This document shows, in pieces, positions 44,632 through 59,596 of a DNA stretch of 64,000 nucleotides. The notes under the pieces are model-generated. The model was not told the DNA's origin, searched no databases, and saw nothing but the letters and a program-made list of their open reading frames with translations. The stretch's first letter is position 1. Every line of letters starts with the position of its first letter. Location of the stretch: NCBI RefSeq assembly GCF_003987095.1, contig NZ_PIQA01000012.1:1-64000 (forward strand), given 5' to 3'. The DNA comes from Idiomarina piscisalsi (GTDB taxonomy: Bacteria; Pseudomonadota; Gammaproteobacteria; Enterobacterales; Alteromonadaceae). The position numbers and the translations under genes are program-made.

Positions 44632-45651
44632 ATGATAGAAGCCGACCACATTCCAACTGACCGAATTGTTGAAGCCGATGTGCAGGGCGACGATGAAGCC
44701 ATAGATCGTGCTATTCGCCCGAAAAAGCTGGATGAATACACGGGTCAAAAACACGTCGTTGAACAAATGGCGATTTTCATCGAGGCAGCTCGGAAAAGGC
44801 AGGAAGCGCTTGACCATTTATTGATTTTTGGCCCGCCGGGATTGGGAAAAACTACGCTGGCAAATATTGTTGCTAATGAACTGGACGTCAATATTAAGAC
44901 GACGTCAGGGCCGGTTCTGGAAAAAGCGGGCGACTTAGCCGCACTATTAACGAACTTAGATGAGCACGATGTTCTTTTTATTGATGAAATTCACAGGTTA
45001 AGTCCCGTTGTTGAAGAAATTTTGTACCCGGCAATGGAAGATTACCAGCTGGATATTATGATAGGAGAAGGGCCGGCCGCGCGCTCGATAAAGCTCGACT
45101 TACCGCCTTTCACTTTAGTTGGGGCAACCACCCGCGCCGGGGCTTTGACGTCGCCTTTGCGTGACCGTTTTGGCATTGTGCAGCGACTAGAATTTTATGA
45201 CGTAGAAGAGTTAACCGATATTGTGTCGCGTTCCGCTCATTTTATGAACGTGACAATGAAAGAGGGCGGTGCCAAAGAAATTGCACGACGCTCGCGAGGA
45301 ACGCCGCGTATTGCAAATCGCTTGTTACGTCGGGTAAGAGACTATGCAGAAGTTAAAGGTAACGGCGAAATCGATCAGGAAACCGCAAATGCAGCATTAA
45401 CTATGGTCGATGTTGATCATGCTGGCTTTGATTACATGGATCGTAAGCTTTTATTAGCCATTATGGAAAAGTTTATGGGCGGCCCTGTGGGGCTTGATAA
45501 CCTTGCAGCGGCTATCGGTGAAGAAAAAGACACCATTGAAGATGTGCTTGAACCTTACCTTATTCAGCAGGGCTTTTTGCAAAGAACGCCGAGAGGTCGT
45601 TTAGCCACTCCAAGAGCTTATCAGCACTTTGGATTGAAACCTGAGAAATAG
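44632..45651 (+). CDS. ruvB: Holliday junction branch migration helicase RuvB
   Basis: The 339-residue AAA+ ATPase has [11 protein letters not shown], Walker [14 protein letters not shown], Walker [10 protein letters not shown], sensor 1 [18 protein letters not shown], sensor 2 [16 protein letters not shown] and a C-terminal winged helix ([17 protein letters not shown]). It drives branch migration with RuvA. The stop is followed almost directly by an A-run and hairpin that belong to the minus strand. Confidence 0.97.
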   Translation: MIEADHIPTDRIVEADVQGDDEAIDRAIRPKKLDEYTGQKHVVEQMAIFIEAARKRQEALDHLLIFGPPGLGKTTLANIVANELDVNIKTTSGPVLEKAGDLAALLTNLDEHDVLFIDEIHRLSPVVEEILYPAMEDYQLDIMIGEGPAARSIKLDLPPFTLVGATTRAGALTSPLRDRFGIVQRLEFYDVEELTDIVSRSAHFMNVTMKEGGAKEIARRSRGTPRIANRLLRRVRDYAEVKGNGEIDQETANAALTMVDVDHAGFDYMDRKLLLAIMEKFMGGPVGLDNLAAAIGEEKDTIEDVLEPYLIQQGFLQRTPRGRLATPRAYQHFGLKPEK

Positions 45652-45653
45652 GC

Positions 45654-45681
45654 AAAAAAAAGCCCGCACAAAAGTACGGGC
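45654..45681 (-). terminator. Intrinsic terminator on the minus strand after ruvB
   Basis: An 8-base stem with one mismatch and a four-base loop is followed, in the minus direction, by eight T. The gene it would terminate is the candidate small RNA. Confidence 0.6.
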
Positions 45682-45772
45682 AAATAGAACAACAAGAAGG
45701 AAGTTAAATCCAGGGAACAATCTTCAAACAATCTAAGAAGAAGTGACAACCAATCTCTTCGTCTCTGATATG
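45654..45772 (-). ncRNA. Candidate small RNA on the minus strand downstream of ruvB
   Basis: The 398-base gap between ruvB and ybgC has no coding frame. On the minus strand a promoter (TTGATC at 45806-45801, 16-base spacer, TATAAT at 45784-45779) is followed about 100 bases later by an intrinsic terminator: GCCCGTAC-tttt-GTGCGGGC (45681-45662) and then eight T (45661-45654). The predicted transcript is about 119 nt. This arrangement has no plus-strand explanation, because no T-run follows the hairpin on that strand. I do not recognise an RNA family. The rest of the gap (45810-46040) is AT-rich and should hold the ybgC-tol promoter, which I could not fix. Confidence 0.45.
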
Positions 45773-45778
45773 TGGGGT

Positions 45779-45806
45779 ATTATAAGTATTATATGCGCTT
45801 GATCAA
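45779..45806 (-). promoter_or_regulatory. Minus-strand promoter of the candidate small RNA
   Basis: TTGATC, 16 bases, TATAAT. A second TATAAT on the same strand at 45793-45788 has only a poor -35. Confidence 0.45.
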
Positions 45807-46049
45807 ACAAGAAAAATTACTTTCTCGCATAAGGAAAACTAATCCGTTATAAGGTGAACTTGTTCAAAAAAAGCTCAACAAAATTATAACAAAACAAAAA
45901 AGTCTAATTAAAACAACGGGTTTTTGTTTTTATGTTTCAGTTCTGTCATAAAAAAAACTCTGCTGATAATTTGACCATCGATACTTTTGGCGGTTTCTTT
46001 ACAAATTATTACATTACGGTAACTTTTCAGAACTTTACCTGAGGTGCTA

Positions 46050-46460
46050 ATGTCTCAATATCAATTTGAATGGCCTATCCGCGTGTATTACGAGGACACA
46101 GATGCAGGTGGTATTGTTTATTACGCCAATTATCTCAAATTCCTTGAGCGGGCCAGGACAGAGTGGTTACGCTCTTTAGGGATTGAACAGGACACTTGGT
46201 TAGCTCACAATATAGCCTTTGTGGTGCGTAAGGTTGAGCTTGATTTAAAAAAAGGGGCTCGATTCAACGACGAGCTAACAGTAACTGTTGACGTTATAAA
46301 AAAGAAAAAAGCGTCGTTAATGTTTGAACAAAATGTTTTGGGAAAAGATGGCAGTGTTCATTGTTCGGCAGTTGTAACTGCTGCGTGTGTTGATAACTCG
46401 GTAATGAAACCTGTAGCTATTCCGACATCTATTTTATCGCGTATTGAAACAGAGGTTTAG
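46050..46460 (+). CDS. ybgC: Acyl-CoA thioesterase YbgC of the Tol-Pal operon
   Basis: The 136-residue hot-dog thioesterase has VYYEDTDAGGIVYYANYLKFLERARTEWLR, with the catalytic Asp in EDTDAGG, and FVVRKVELDLKKGARFNDEL. It hydrolyses acyl-CoA or acyl-ACP and is linked to phospholipid metabolism. The start is ATG 46050 with GAGG 5 bases upstream. It heads the tol operon as in E. coli. Confidence 0.95.
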   Translation: MSQYQFEWPIRVYYEDTDAGGIVYYANYLKFLERARTEWLRSLGIEQDTWLAHNIAFVVRKVELDLKKGARFNDELTVTVDVIKKKKASLMFEQNVLGKDGSVHCSAVVTAACVDNSVMKPVAIPTSILSRIETEV

Positions 46461-46463
46461 AGC

Positions 46464-47174
46464 GTGCAAGCAGAGCTATCGTTTATTGATTTATTTTTGC
46501 AGGCCAGCTTATTGGTAAAGCTGGTTATGATCATCCTACTCGCTATGTCTGTTTGGGGCTGGGTACTGATATTCCAACGTCGGAAAGTACTTAATCAAGC
46601 GCAAAAAGACGCGTTAAAGTTTGAAGATCGCTTTTGGTCGGGTGTGGATTTAGCCCGGCTTTATCAGGAGATATCTGCGCGTGCAAAAAATGCTCGCGGC
46701 ATGGAGTTAATGTTTCATGCTGGATTTAAAGAGTTTGCAAGGCTTCGTAACCAGTCCGCCGGGAGCAACCAATCAATGCTTGAAGGGGCGTTCCGTGCGA
46801 TGCGTGTTGCTCACGCCCGTGAAATGGAGAAGCTAGATAGCCATTTGGGTACGCTGGCAACCATTGGTTCTATTAGCCCTTATATCGGTCTTTTCGGTAC
46901 CGTATGGGGTATTATGAATGCGTTTATCGCGTTAGGGGCCGTGCAGCAGGCGACACTGGCGATGGTCGCTCCGGGTATCGCCGAAGCACTTATCGCAACC
47001 GCGCTGGGCTTATTTGCTGCGATACCGGCGGTTATTGCGTTTAACCGTTTTACGACCCGCGCGGAGAAAATTGATAGTCAATACATGAACTTTATTGACG
47101 AATTTACTTCTATCTTACAGCGTCAGGCACTGGCGAAGTTATCTAAAGAAAAAGTGGAAGGTGAGTCACTATGA
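46464..47174 (+). CDS. tolQ: Tol-Pal energising protein TolQ
   Basis: The 236-residue MotA/ExbB-family protein has three membrane segments (about 15-35, 135-160 and 168-195) and the motif GSISPYIGLFGTVWGIMNAF. GTG start after GAGG within ybgC. With TolR it uses the proton gradient to drive TolA. The end overlaps tolR by 4 bases. Confidence 0.96.
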   Translation: MQAELSFIDLFLQASLLVKLVMIILLAMSVWGWVLIFQRRKVLNQAQKDALKFEDRFWSGVDLARLYQEISARAKNARGMELMFHAGFKEFARLRNQSAGSNQSMLEGAFRAMRVAHAREMEKLDSHLGTLATIGSISPYIGLFGTVWGIMNAFIALGAVQQATLAMVAPGIAEALIATALGLFAAIPAVIAFNRFTTRAEKIDSQYMNFIDEFTSILQRQALAKLSKEKVEGESL

Positions 47175-47599
47175 TGGTCATGCCGCGCAAACGGCGTAAG
47201 CCGGTTGCTGAGATAAACGTGGTGCCATACATCGATGTGATGCTCGTTCTTCTTATTATTTTTATGGTAACGGCGCCATTAATTACTCAAGGGGTAAAGG
47301 TAGACTTACCAAAAGCGACGGCAGAGCCATTGTCGGAAGACAGTAAGCCCCCGTTGGTAGCCTCTGTTGATGCCGAAGGCCGCTATTACCTGAACCAGGG
47401 TGATAGCCAAGACACGCCAATGCAGGCGGATGAGCTTGCGACTTTAGTGGCGGCGCATTTGCAAGTAGAACCTGACACGCCTGTTATGGTGAACGGTGAT
47501 GGTGCGGTATCTTATAACCAAATTGTTCAATTGATGGTGCTATTGCAAAGAGCTGGTGTACCATCGGTTGGGTTAATGACAGATTCGTCGGAAGAGTAG
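47171..47599 (+). CDS. tolR: Tol-Pal energising protein TolR
   Basis: The 142-residue ExbD/TolR protein has a basic N-terminus (RKRRKPVAEINVVPYID) and one membrane segment (VMLVLLIIFMVTAPLIT) that contains the essential Asp. The periplasmic domain ends with GVPSVGLMTD. Several Met codons lie at the start; 47171 gives the ATGA overlap with tolQ. Confidence 0.95.
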   Translation: MMVMPRKRRKPVAEINVVPYIDVMLVLLIIFMVTAPLITQGVKVDLPKATAEPLSEDSKPPLVASVDAEGRYYLNQGDSQDTPMQADELATLVAAHLQVEPDTPVMVNGDGAVSYNQIVQLMVLLQRAGVPSVGLMTDSSEE

Positions 47600-47601
47600 T
47601 T

Positions 47602-48498
47602 GTGGATAAATCGGAGAGCTTAACGTTACCGCTCATATATTCTATAGCAATACACGCTGTTATAGCGGGTGTATTGCTTATTAGTTTTGAGTTTACGCCA
47701 TCGACACCAGAAGCGATGGAAGTTAACTTAAACCAAAGCGACATTGAACCTGCGGAAGAAATTGTCAGCGCAGTTTCCGTTGATAAAGCTAAGGTGCAGG
47801 AACAAGTTGATAGAATGAAGCGACAAAAAGCCGAAGCAGAGGCTGCTGAGCAGCGTCGAATTGAGCGTTTAGAGCGCCGAGCTGAGGAAGCACGTAAAGC
47901 TCGAGAGCGCGAAGAGCAACGTCAAAAAGAAATTGAACGTCAGCAAGAAATTGAACGCCAGGAAGCGGCACAAGCGCGCAAAGAAGCTGAACAAGCTAAG
48001 AAGGAAGCACAGCGCCTAGCGGAAGAGCGAGCAAAAGCAGAAGCGGCAGCTAAAGAAGCAGAGCGTCGCAAGAAAGAAGCGGAAGAAGCTGAACGAAGGG
48101 CTGCGGAAGAACGACGTAAACGCGAGGAAGCAGAGCGACGTGCAGCTGAAAGGGAAGCTCAACTGAAAAAAGAAATGGAAGAAGAGCGCGCTCGCCGTCA
48201 GGCGGCGAGACGCCAGCAAGTGTTGAGTGAAGTTGAAAAGTATCAGGCATTAATACGGCAGACCATTCAACGTAACTGGACAGTTGACGACTCCATGCAA
48301 GGCAAGTCATGTGAGTTAACCATTAGCGTTGCGCCAAGTGGATTTGTTAAATCGGTAGATACCGGGAACGGTGATGCCAGTGTGTGTCGCTCAGCGCGTA
48401 ATGCTGTTTTAAAAGCAAATACGCTACCGGTGTCGGAAGACCCGGAAATTTACCAGCAGATGAGTACAATTAAACTGACTGTTAAGCCACAGTTGTAA
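47602..48498 (+). CDS. tolA: Tol-Pal envelope-spanning protein TolA
   Basis: The 298-residue protein has an N-terminal anchor (LPLIYSIAIHAVIAGVLLISF), a long Lys/Glu/Ala/Arg coiled coil (about 65-215) and a C-terminal globular domain with YQALIRQTIQRNW and the two Cys of KSCELTISVAP and DASVCRSARNAVL. It links TolQR to Pal and TolB. GTG start. The coiled coil is shorter than in E. coli TolA (421 residues total). Confidence 0.94.
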   Translation: MDKSESLTLPLIYSIAIHAVIAGVLLISFEFTPSTPEAMEVNLNQSDIEPAEEIVSAVSVDKAKVQEQVDRMKRQKAEAEAAEQRRIERLERRAEEARKAREREEQRQKEIERQQEIERQEAAQARKEAEQAKKEAQRLAEERAKAEAAAKEAERRKKEAEEAERRAAEERRKREEAERRAAEREAQLKKEMEEERARRQAARRQQVLSEVEKYQALIRQTIQRNWTVDDSMQGKSCELTISVAPSGFVKSVDTGNGDASVCRSARNAVLKANTLPVSEDPEIYQQMSTIKLTVKPQL

Positions 48499-48510
48499 TT
48501 AAGGTGACCA

Positions 48511-49860
48511 ATGAGAAAAATCGTATTTCAAGCCCTGGCTCTGCTATTTGTTGTGATGAGCTCTGCCCGTGCAGGTGTGTTAGAAATCGTCATTACCGAA
48601 GGTATCGATACGGCACGACCTATTGCTGTGGTTCCTTTTGAGTGGAAAGGCGAAGGGCAGCCACCAGGAAATTTAACTGAGGTTATCGCTGCCGACTTAA
48701 GACGAAGCGGTCGATTTAACCCGATTCCTACAACAGCAATGCCCCAACGTCCGACCAAAGACGGGGATATTGACTACTCTGCCTGGGCGAAAATGGGTGT
48801 TGAAGCGGTGTTGGTGGGGTCTGTAGAACCGTACTCTGTTGACCGTTATATGGTTAAGTTTGAGTTAGTTGATGTATTGCGCGGACAAATTACTGGTGGT
48901 AACGCACAAATGTTGCGCGATGGGGAATTAGTGCAAAGCAATGATCACGTACTAGATTCGCGCTCAAGTGTCATAGATGGGGATCAGTTCCGTAGCTACT
49001 CTCACCGTATCTCGGATGTTGTTTATGAAGCGCTGACCGGTGAAAAAGGTGCGTTCATGACTAAGATTGCTTACGTGACAGTGAACCATGATGATCGCTA
49101 CCCCTATAAACTTGCCGTAGCTGATTACGACGGCGCTAATGAAAAGATCTTGCTGCGCAGTCCTGAGCCGCTGATGTCTCCGTCTTGGTCACCAGACGGT
49201 AACAAGTTGGCTTACGTGAGTTTTGAAAATAAAACTGCAGAGATCTTCATGCAGGATATTTATACCACGCGTCGTGAAAAGCTAACGTCGTTTCCGGGTA
49301 TCAATGGCAACCCGGTGTTTTCACCGGATGGTTCAAAATTAGCGATGGTGCTCTCAAAAGATGGCAACCCGGAACTCTATGTTTTAGATATAAAAACGAA
49401 AAACTTGCAACGAGTTACGCGGAATCGTACGATTGATACAGAACCGAGTTGGACACCTGACGGAAAGTCGCTAGTATTTACGTCCGAACGTGGTGGCAGA
49501 CCTCAGCTTTACAGTGTAGAGCTGTCTTCTGGTCAGGTTCGGCGTTTGACGTTCGAAGGTGAGCAGAACTTAGGTGGTACGGTAGCGCCGTCAGGTGAAA
49601 ACATGATTCTGGTAAACCGTACCAGAGGGAACTATCATATAGCTAAGCAGGAGTTCCCACGAGGAACAATGCAAGTTTTAACGAAAACGTCTTTGGATGA
49701 GTCACCAAGTATCGCGCCGAATGGCAGTATGGTGATATACAGTACAACGCATAATAACAAGCAAGTACTGGCATTGGTCTCTACCGATGGGCGTTTTAAA
49801 GCAAGGTTACCGGCTTCTGATGGGGAAGTGAAATCTCCCTCTTGGTCGCCATTTATGTAA
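48511..49860 (+). CDS. tolB: Tol-Pal beta-propeller protein TolB
   Basis: The 449-residue periplasmic protein has a signal peptide (to about 21), an N-terminal domain ([22 protein letters not shown]) and WD-like propeller repeats with [46 protein letters not shown] and [14 protein letters not shown]. It binds Pal and TolA. Standard length. Confidence 0.96.
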   Translation: MRKIVFQALALLFVVMSSARAGVLEIVITEGIDTARPIAVVPFEWKGEGQPPGNLTEVIAADLRRSGRFNPIPTTAMPQRPTKDGDIDYSAWAKMGVEAVLVGSVEPYSVDRYMVKFELVDVLRGQITGGNAQMLRDGELVQSNDHVLDSRSSVIDGDQFRSYSHRISDVVYEALTGEKGAFMTKIAYVTVNHDDRYPYKLAVADYDGANEKILLRSPEPLMSPSWSPDGNKLAYVSFENKTAEIFMQDIYTTRREKLTSFPGINGNPVFSPDGSKLAMVLSKDGNPELYVLDIKTKNLQRVTRNRTIDTEPSWTPDGKSLVFTSERGGRPQLYSVELSSGQVRRLTFEGEQNLGGTVAPSGENMILVNRTRGNYHIAKQEFPRGTMQVLTKTSLDESPSIAPNGSMVIYSTTHNNKQVLALVSTDGRFKARLPASDGEVKSPSWSPFM

Positions 49861-49908
49861 ATAGCCTGAATGGTTGAATTGTTCGATTAAACGATAAGGA
49901 CGAAAAGG

Positions 49909-50445
49909 ATGCAGCTTAATAAACTTTTTAAAGCTCTGGCAATCGTTGTACCAATGGCAACTCTGGCCGCATGTAGCTCAAACCAGGAAACCGATTCAGG
50001 TATGGGCGCAGGTCAGGAAACAAATCAACAAGCAGAGCAAGACTCTGGTGTTGAGGTTGGTGCAGCAGAGCGTCAAAAGACTCTTGAAGAACAGCGTCAA
50101 GAGAAAATGGAAGCATTACGTAAAGAACACATTGTTTACTTTGCTTTCGATAAATCAAGCGTACAATCTGAGTACGCTGAGTTATTAGCAGCGCACGCTG
50201 ATTACCTTGTGAAGAACCCGTCAGTCAAAGTTGTTATTGAAGGTCACGCAGATGAGCGTGGTACGCCTGAGTACAACATTGCACTTGGCGAGCGCCGTGC
50301 TCAAGCGGTTGAAAGCTACTTGCACAACTTAGGTGTTCAGGACTCTCAAACTTCAACCGTATCTTACGGTGAAGAAAAGCCTTTAGTTGATGCGTCAACT
50401 GAAAGTGCGTACGCGAAAAACCGTCGTGCGGTTTTAGTGTACTAA
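49909..50445 (+). CDS. pal: Peptidoglycan-associated lipoprotein Pal
   Basis: The 178-residue lipoprotein has the lipobox TLAACSS (Cys22), a Gln/Glu-rich linker and an OmpA-like domain (about 72-178) with VYFAFDKSSVQSEYAELL, VVIEGHADERGTPEYNIALGERRAQAV and VSYGEEKP. It ties the outer membrane to peptidoglycan. Confidence 0.97.
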   Translation: MQLNKLFKALAIVVPMATLAACSSNQETDSGMGAGQETNQQAEQDSGVEVGAAERQKTLEEQRQEKMEALRKEHIVYFAFDKSSVQSEYAELLAAHADYLVKNPSVKVVIEGHADERGTPEYNIALGERRAQAVESYLHNLGVQDSQTSTVSYGEEKPLVDASTESAYAKNRRAVLVY

Positions 50446-50468
50446 TCCCAGACTTAAACGGGTAGTTC

Positions 50469-51227
50469 ATGAAAAAAATGCTGTTAGCTGTCAGTTTGTT
50501 AGTACCTGGGCTTGCATTAGCCCAGGCGCCTGTTTCAGGTTTGTCTTCTTCAGGTGATGTTGAGAAACGCCTAAAGCAAATTGAGCGTATGCTCGAAGCT
50601 CGTTCTACTGCGCAACTTAACATGATGGATCAACTTAATTCTGTGCAACAAGACGTTGCAGAATTAAGAGGTATAACTGAAGAGCACGCCTACCAATTGG
50701 AACAACTTTTACAACGCCAGCGCGAGCTGTATCAGGAAATTGATCGTCGCTTTAGCCAGCTAAAGGACAACAATAGCCAGAGTAATAGTGCCGGCGCGGG
50801 TTATTCCGATATGCAGCAGGTACCAACGCAAACTGATAGCAGCAGTTATTCAGCGAGCTTGAGCGAAAATGACGCCTATGACAAAGCCATTGCTTTGGTT
50901 TTGGAAGATAAGCGTTATGATGCTGCCATTCCGGCTTTCCAGTCCTTCCTGGAGAGCTTTCCCAACTCTACTTACGTGCCAAACGCCCATTACTGGCTGG
51001 GACAGCTTTATTTTGCTCAGCAAGAGTATGATAAGGCCGAACAGCAGTTCATGACGGTAGTTGAAGACTATCCGGATAGTAATAAGCGTGGCGACTGTTT
51101 ATTGAAGCTTGGTGCTATCGCAAATGACCAAGGTAATACCGCTGATGCTAAGCGTTATTACGAAAAAGTTATTAGCGAGTACCCAGACAGTACTGAAGCA
51201 AATTTAGCCAAGCAAAGACTGAATTAA
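50469..51227 (+). CDS. cpoB: Cell division coordinator CpoB (YbgF)
   Basis: The 252-residue periplasmic protein has a signal peptide (MKKMLLAVSLLVPGLALAQA), an N-terminal trimeric coiled coil (about 30-105), a Ser-rich linker, and three TPR units (about 132-250: AYDKAIALVLEDKRYDAAIPAFQSFL, AHYWLGQLYFAQQEYDKAEQQF). It coordinates peptidoglycan synthesis with outer-membrane constriction. Last gene of the operon; 23 bases after pal. Confidence 0.94.
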   Translation: MKKMLLAVSLLVPGLALAQAPVSGLSSSGDVEKRLKQIERMLEARSTAQLNMMDQLNSVQQDVAELRGITEEHAYQLEQLLQRQRELYQEIDRRFSQLKDNNSQSNSAGAGYSDMQQVPTQTDSSSYSASLSENDAYDKAIALVLEDKRYDAAIPAFQSFLESFPNSTYVPNAHYWLGQLYFAQQEYDKAEQQFMTVVEDYPDSNKRGDCLLKLGAIANDQGNTADAKRYYEKVISEYPDSTEANLAKQRLN

Positions 51228-51289
51228 CTAACACGAGCGCAACATGTGTTCGTGAATTAATCAGTCAGACAGTTTTTTTCAATTTTAAG

Positions 51290-51317
51290 TTGCATAAGCG
51301 CGTTATTTCAGTAAACT
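51290..51317 (+). promoter_or_regulatory. Promoter of the tRNA-Lys pair
   Basis: TTGCAT (51290-51295), a 16-base spacer and TAAACT (51312-51317) are followed by a GC-rich discriminator (GCCGCCG), as expected for stable RNA promoters. Confidence 0.5.
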
Positions 51318-51361
51318 ATGCCGCCGTTGCCAAGCAGAACTGGTAACGAATAGTTAGCGTT

Positions 51362-51437
51362 GGGTTGTTAGCTCAGTTGGTAGAGCAGTTGACTTTTAAT
51401 CAATTGGTCGCAGGTTCGAATCCTGCACAACCCACCA
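51362..51437 (+). tRNA. tRNA-Lys (anticodon UUU)
   Basis: This is a 76-base tRNA with acceptor GGGTTGT pairing ACAACCC, D-arm GCTCAGTTGGTAGAGC, anticodon loop CTTTTAA (anticodon TTT), T-loop GGTTCGAATCC and encoded CCA end. Its position between cpoB and nadA matches the E. coli lysine/valine tRNA cluster. Confidence 0.97.
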
Positions 51438-51466
51438 CTCGCTAACGCTAAGAAAATCAGAAATAT

Positions 51467-51542
51467 GGGTTGTTAGCTCAGTTGGTAGAGCAGTTGACTT
51501 TTAATCAATTGGTCGCAGGTTCGAATCCTGCACAACCCACCA
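51467..51542 (+). tRNA. tRNA-Lys (anticodon UUU), second identical copy
   Basis: The 76 bases are identical to the first copy, 29 bases downstream, including the CCA end. Both are probably cut from one transcript. Confidence 0.97.
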
Positions 51543-51638
51543 CTTCTTCTTTCTGATAACTTAACTACAACCCCCTCTTGAATTCGATTATACTAGCCGC
51601 CACGTTATACAGAACACTTGGACATAAGCTGTAATACC

Positions 51639-52679
51639 ATGACTGAGATTCAAACGCTGGATACCCTTGATTACCGGTTTCCGCCAAAACCTAAGCCTTT
51701 AACGCCTGAAGAAAAGCAGGAAACTGTCGCGCGTATAAAAGAGCTCTTAAAAGAGAAAGACGCGGTGTTAGTGGCTCACTACTATACTGACCCTGACATT
51801 CAAGCTTTGGCTGAAGAGACGGGCGGCTGTGTTGCAGATTCTCTGGAAATGGCACGCTTTGGTCGTGACCATCCGGCGAAGAAGTTAATTGTTGCCGGTG
51901 TTCGCTTCATGGGGGAGACGGCGAAAATACTGACACCGAATAAACAGGTGTTAATGCCGACCCTCGATGCCGAATGCTCTTTGGATTTAGGTTGTCCTCC
52001 AGATAAGTTTGCGGAGTTTTGTGACCAACACCCTGACCGGACCGTTGTGGTTTATGCAAATACCTCAGCAGCGGTTAAAGCACGTGCTGACTGGGTAGTG
52101 ACATCCAGTATGGCACTGGAGCTGGTTGATCATCTCGATGCGAAAGGCGAAAAAATACTATGGGCACCCGATAAACATTTAGGCGGTTATATTGCCCGTG
52201 AAACAGGTGCAGACATGCTGTTATGGCAGGGTGCTTGTGTTGTACACGACGAGTTTAAAGCGAAAGCTCTAAACGACATGAAAGCGTTACATCCTGACGC
52301 AGCCATTCTGGTTCACCCAGAGTCGCCTGAAAACATTGTTGCAATGGCCGATGCTGTCGGTTCAACCTCGCAGCTCATAAAAGCCAGCCAGGAGCTTCCG
52401 AACGACACCTTTATTGTGGCTACCGACAAAGGCATTTTTTATAAAATGCAGCAGTTGCAGCCGAATAAGACGTTTATTGAAGCACCTACCGCGGGTAATG
52501 GTGCAACGTGCCGAAGCTGCGCGCATTGTCCGTGGATGGCAATGAACGGCCTTAAAGCCATAGAGCAAGCGCTAGAAACCGGTGGCAAAGAGCATGAAAT
52601 TCATGTTGACCCGGAACTCGGTAAGCAAGCTATGGTGCCTCTTGATAGAATGCTGGCCTTTGCCGCCACGCTGAAATAA
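51639..52679 (+). CDS. nadA: Quinolinate synthase A
   Basis: The 346-residue iron-sulfur enzyme condenses iminoaspartate with DHAP to quinolinate in NAD synthesis. Features are [56 protein letters not shown] and [15 protein letters not shown], with the cluster Cys residues in the expected places. ATG 51639 gives MTEIQTLD; an in-frame TTG at 51618 would add 7 residues. Neither has a strong ribosome binding site. Confidence 0.95.
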   Translation: MTEIQTLDTLDYRFPPKPKPLTPEEKQETVARIKELLKEKDAVLVAHYYTDPDIQALAEETGGCVADSLEMARFGRDHPAKKLIVAGVRFMGETAKILTPNKQVLMPTLDAECSLDLGCPPDKFAEFCDQHPDRTVVVYANTSAAVKARADWVVTSSMALELVDHLDAKGEKILWAPDKHLGGYIARETGADMLLWQGACVVHDEFKAKALNDMKALHPDAAILVHPESPENIVAMADAVGSTSQLIKASQELPNDTFIVATDKGIFYKMQQLQPNKTFIEAPTAGNGATCRSCAHCPWMAMNGLKAIEQALETGGKEHEIHVDPELGKQAMVPLDRMLAFAATLK

Positions 52680-52683
52680 CCCC

Positions 52684-52709
52684 AAAGGCCTCAATCCGAG
52701 GCCTTTTTT
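52684..52709 (+). terminator. nadA terminator
   Basis: A perfect 9-base stem AAAGGCCTC/GAGGCCTTT with a 5-base loop and a T-run lies a few bases after the nadA stop. Confidence 0.85.
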
Positions 52710-52812
52710 ACCTCTATACAACCTATTTATAACGATAATAAATAAGCTTCCTACCGAACTCCACAACTGCATGCTAATCTAAAATAATTGATTATTTATG
52801 CAGGGGCGTTGC

Positions 52813-59524
<6,712 letters not shown>

Positions 59525-59596
59525 GATCAACCCCTTAGCGTTAATGTAAATAAAATGTATCAGCGACTTAAATAACGATAAAAAAACAGTGCCACA

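Noticed and set aside
48016-48310. Minus-strand frames in tolA
   Set aside because: Phe/Leu/Cys-rich antisense of the Lys/Glu/Ala coiled coil; typical artefact.
51228-51290. Hairpin CACGA...TCGTG after cpoB followed later by a T-run
   Set aside because: The stem is short and the T-run is about 20 bases away, so it is not a convincing terminator.
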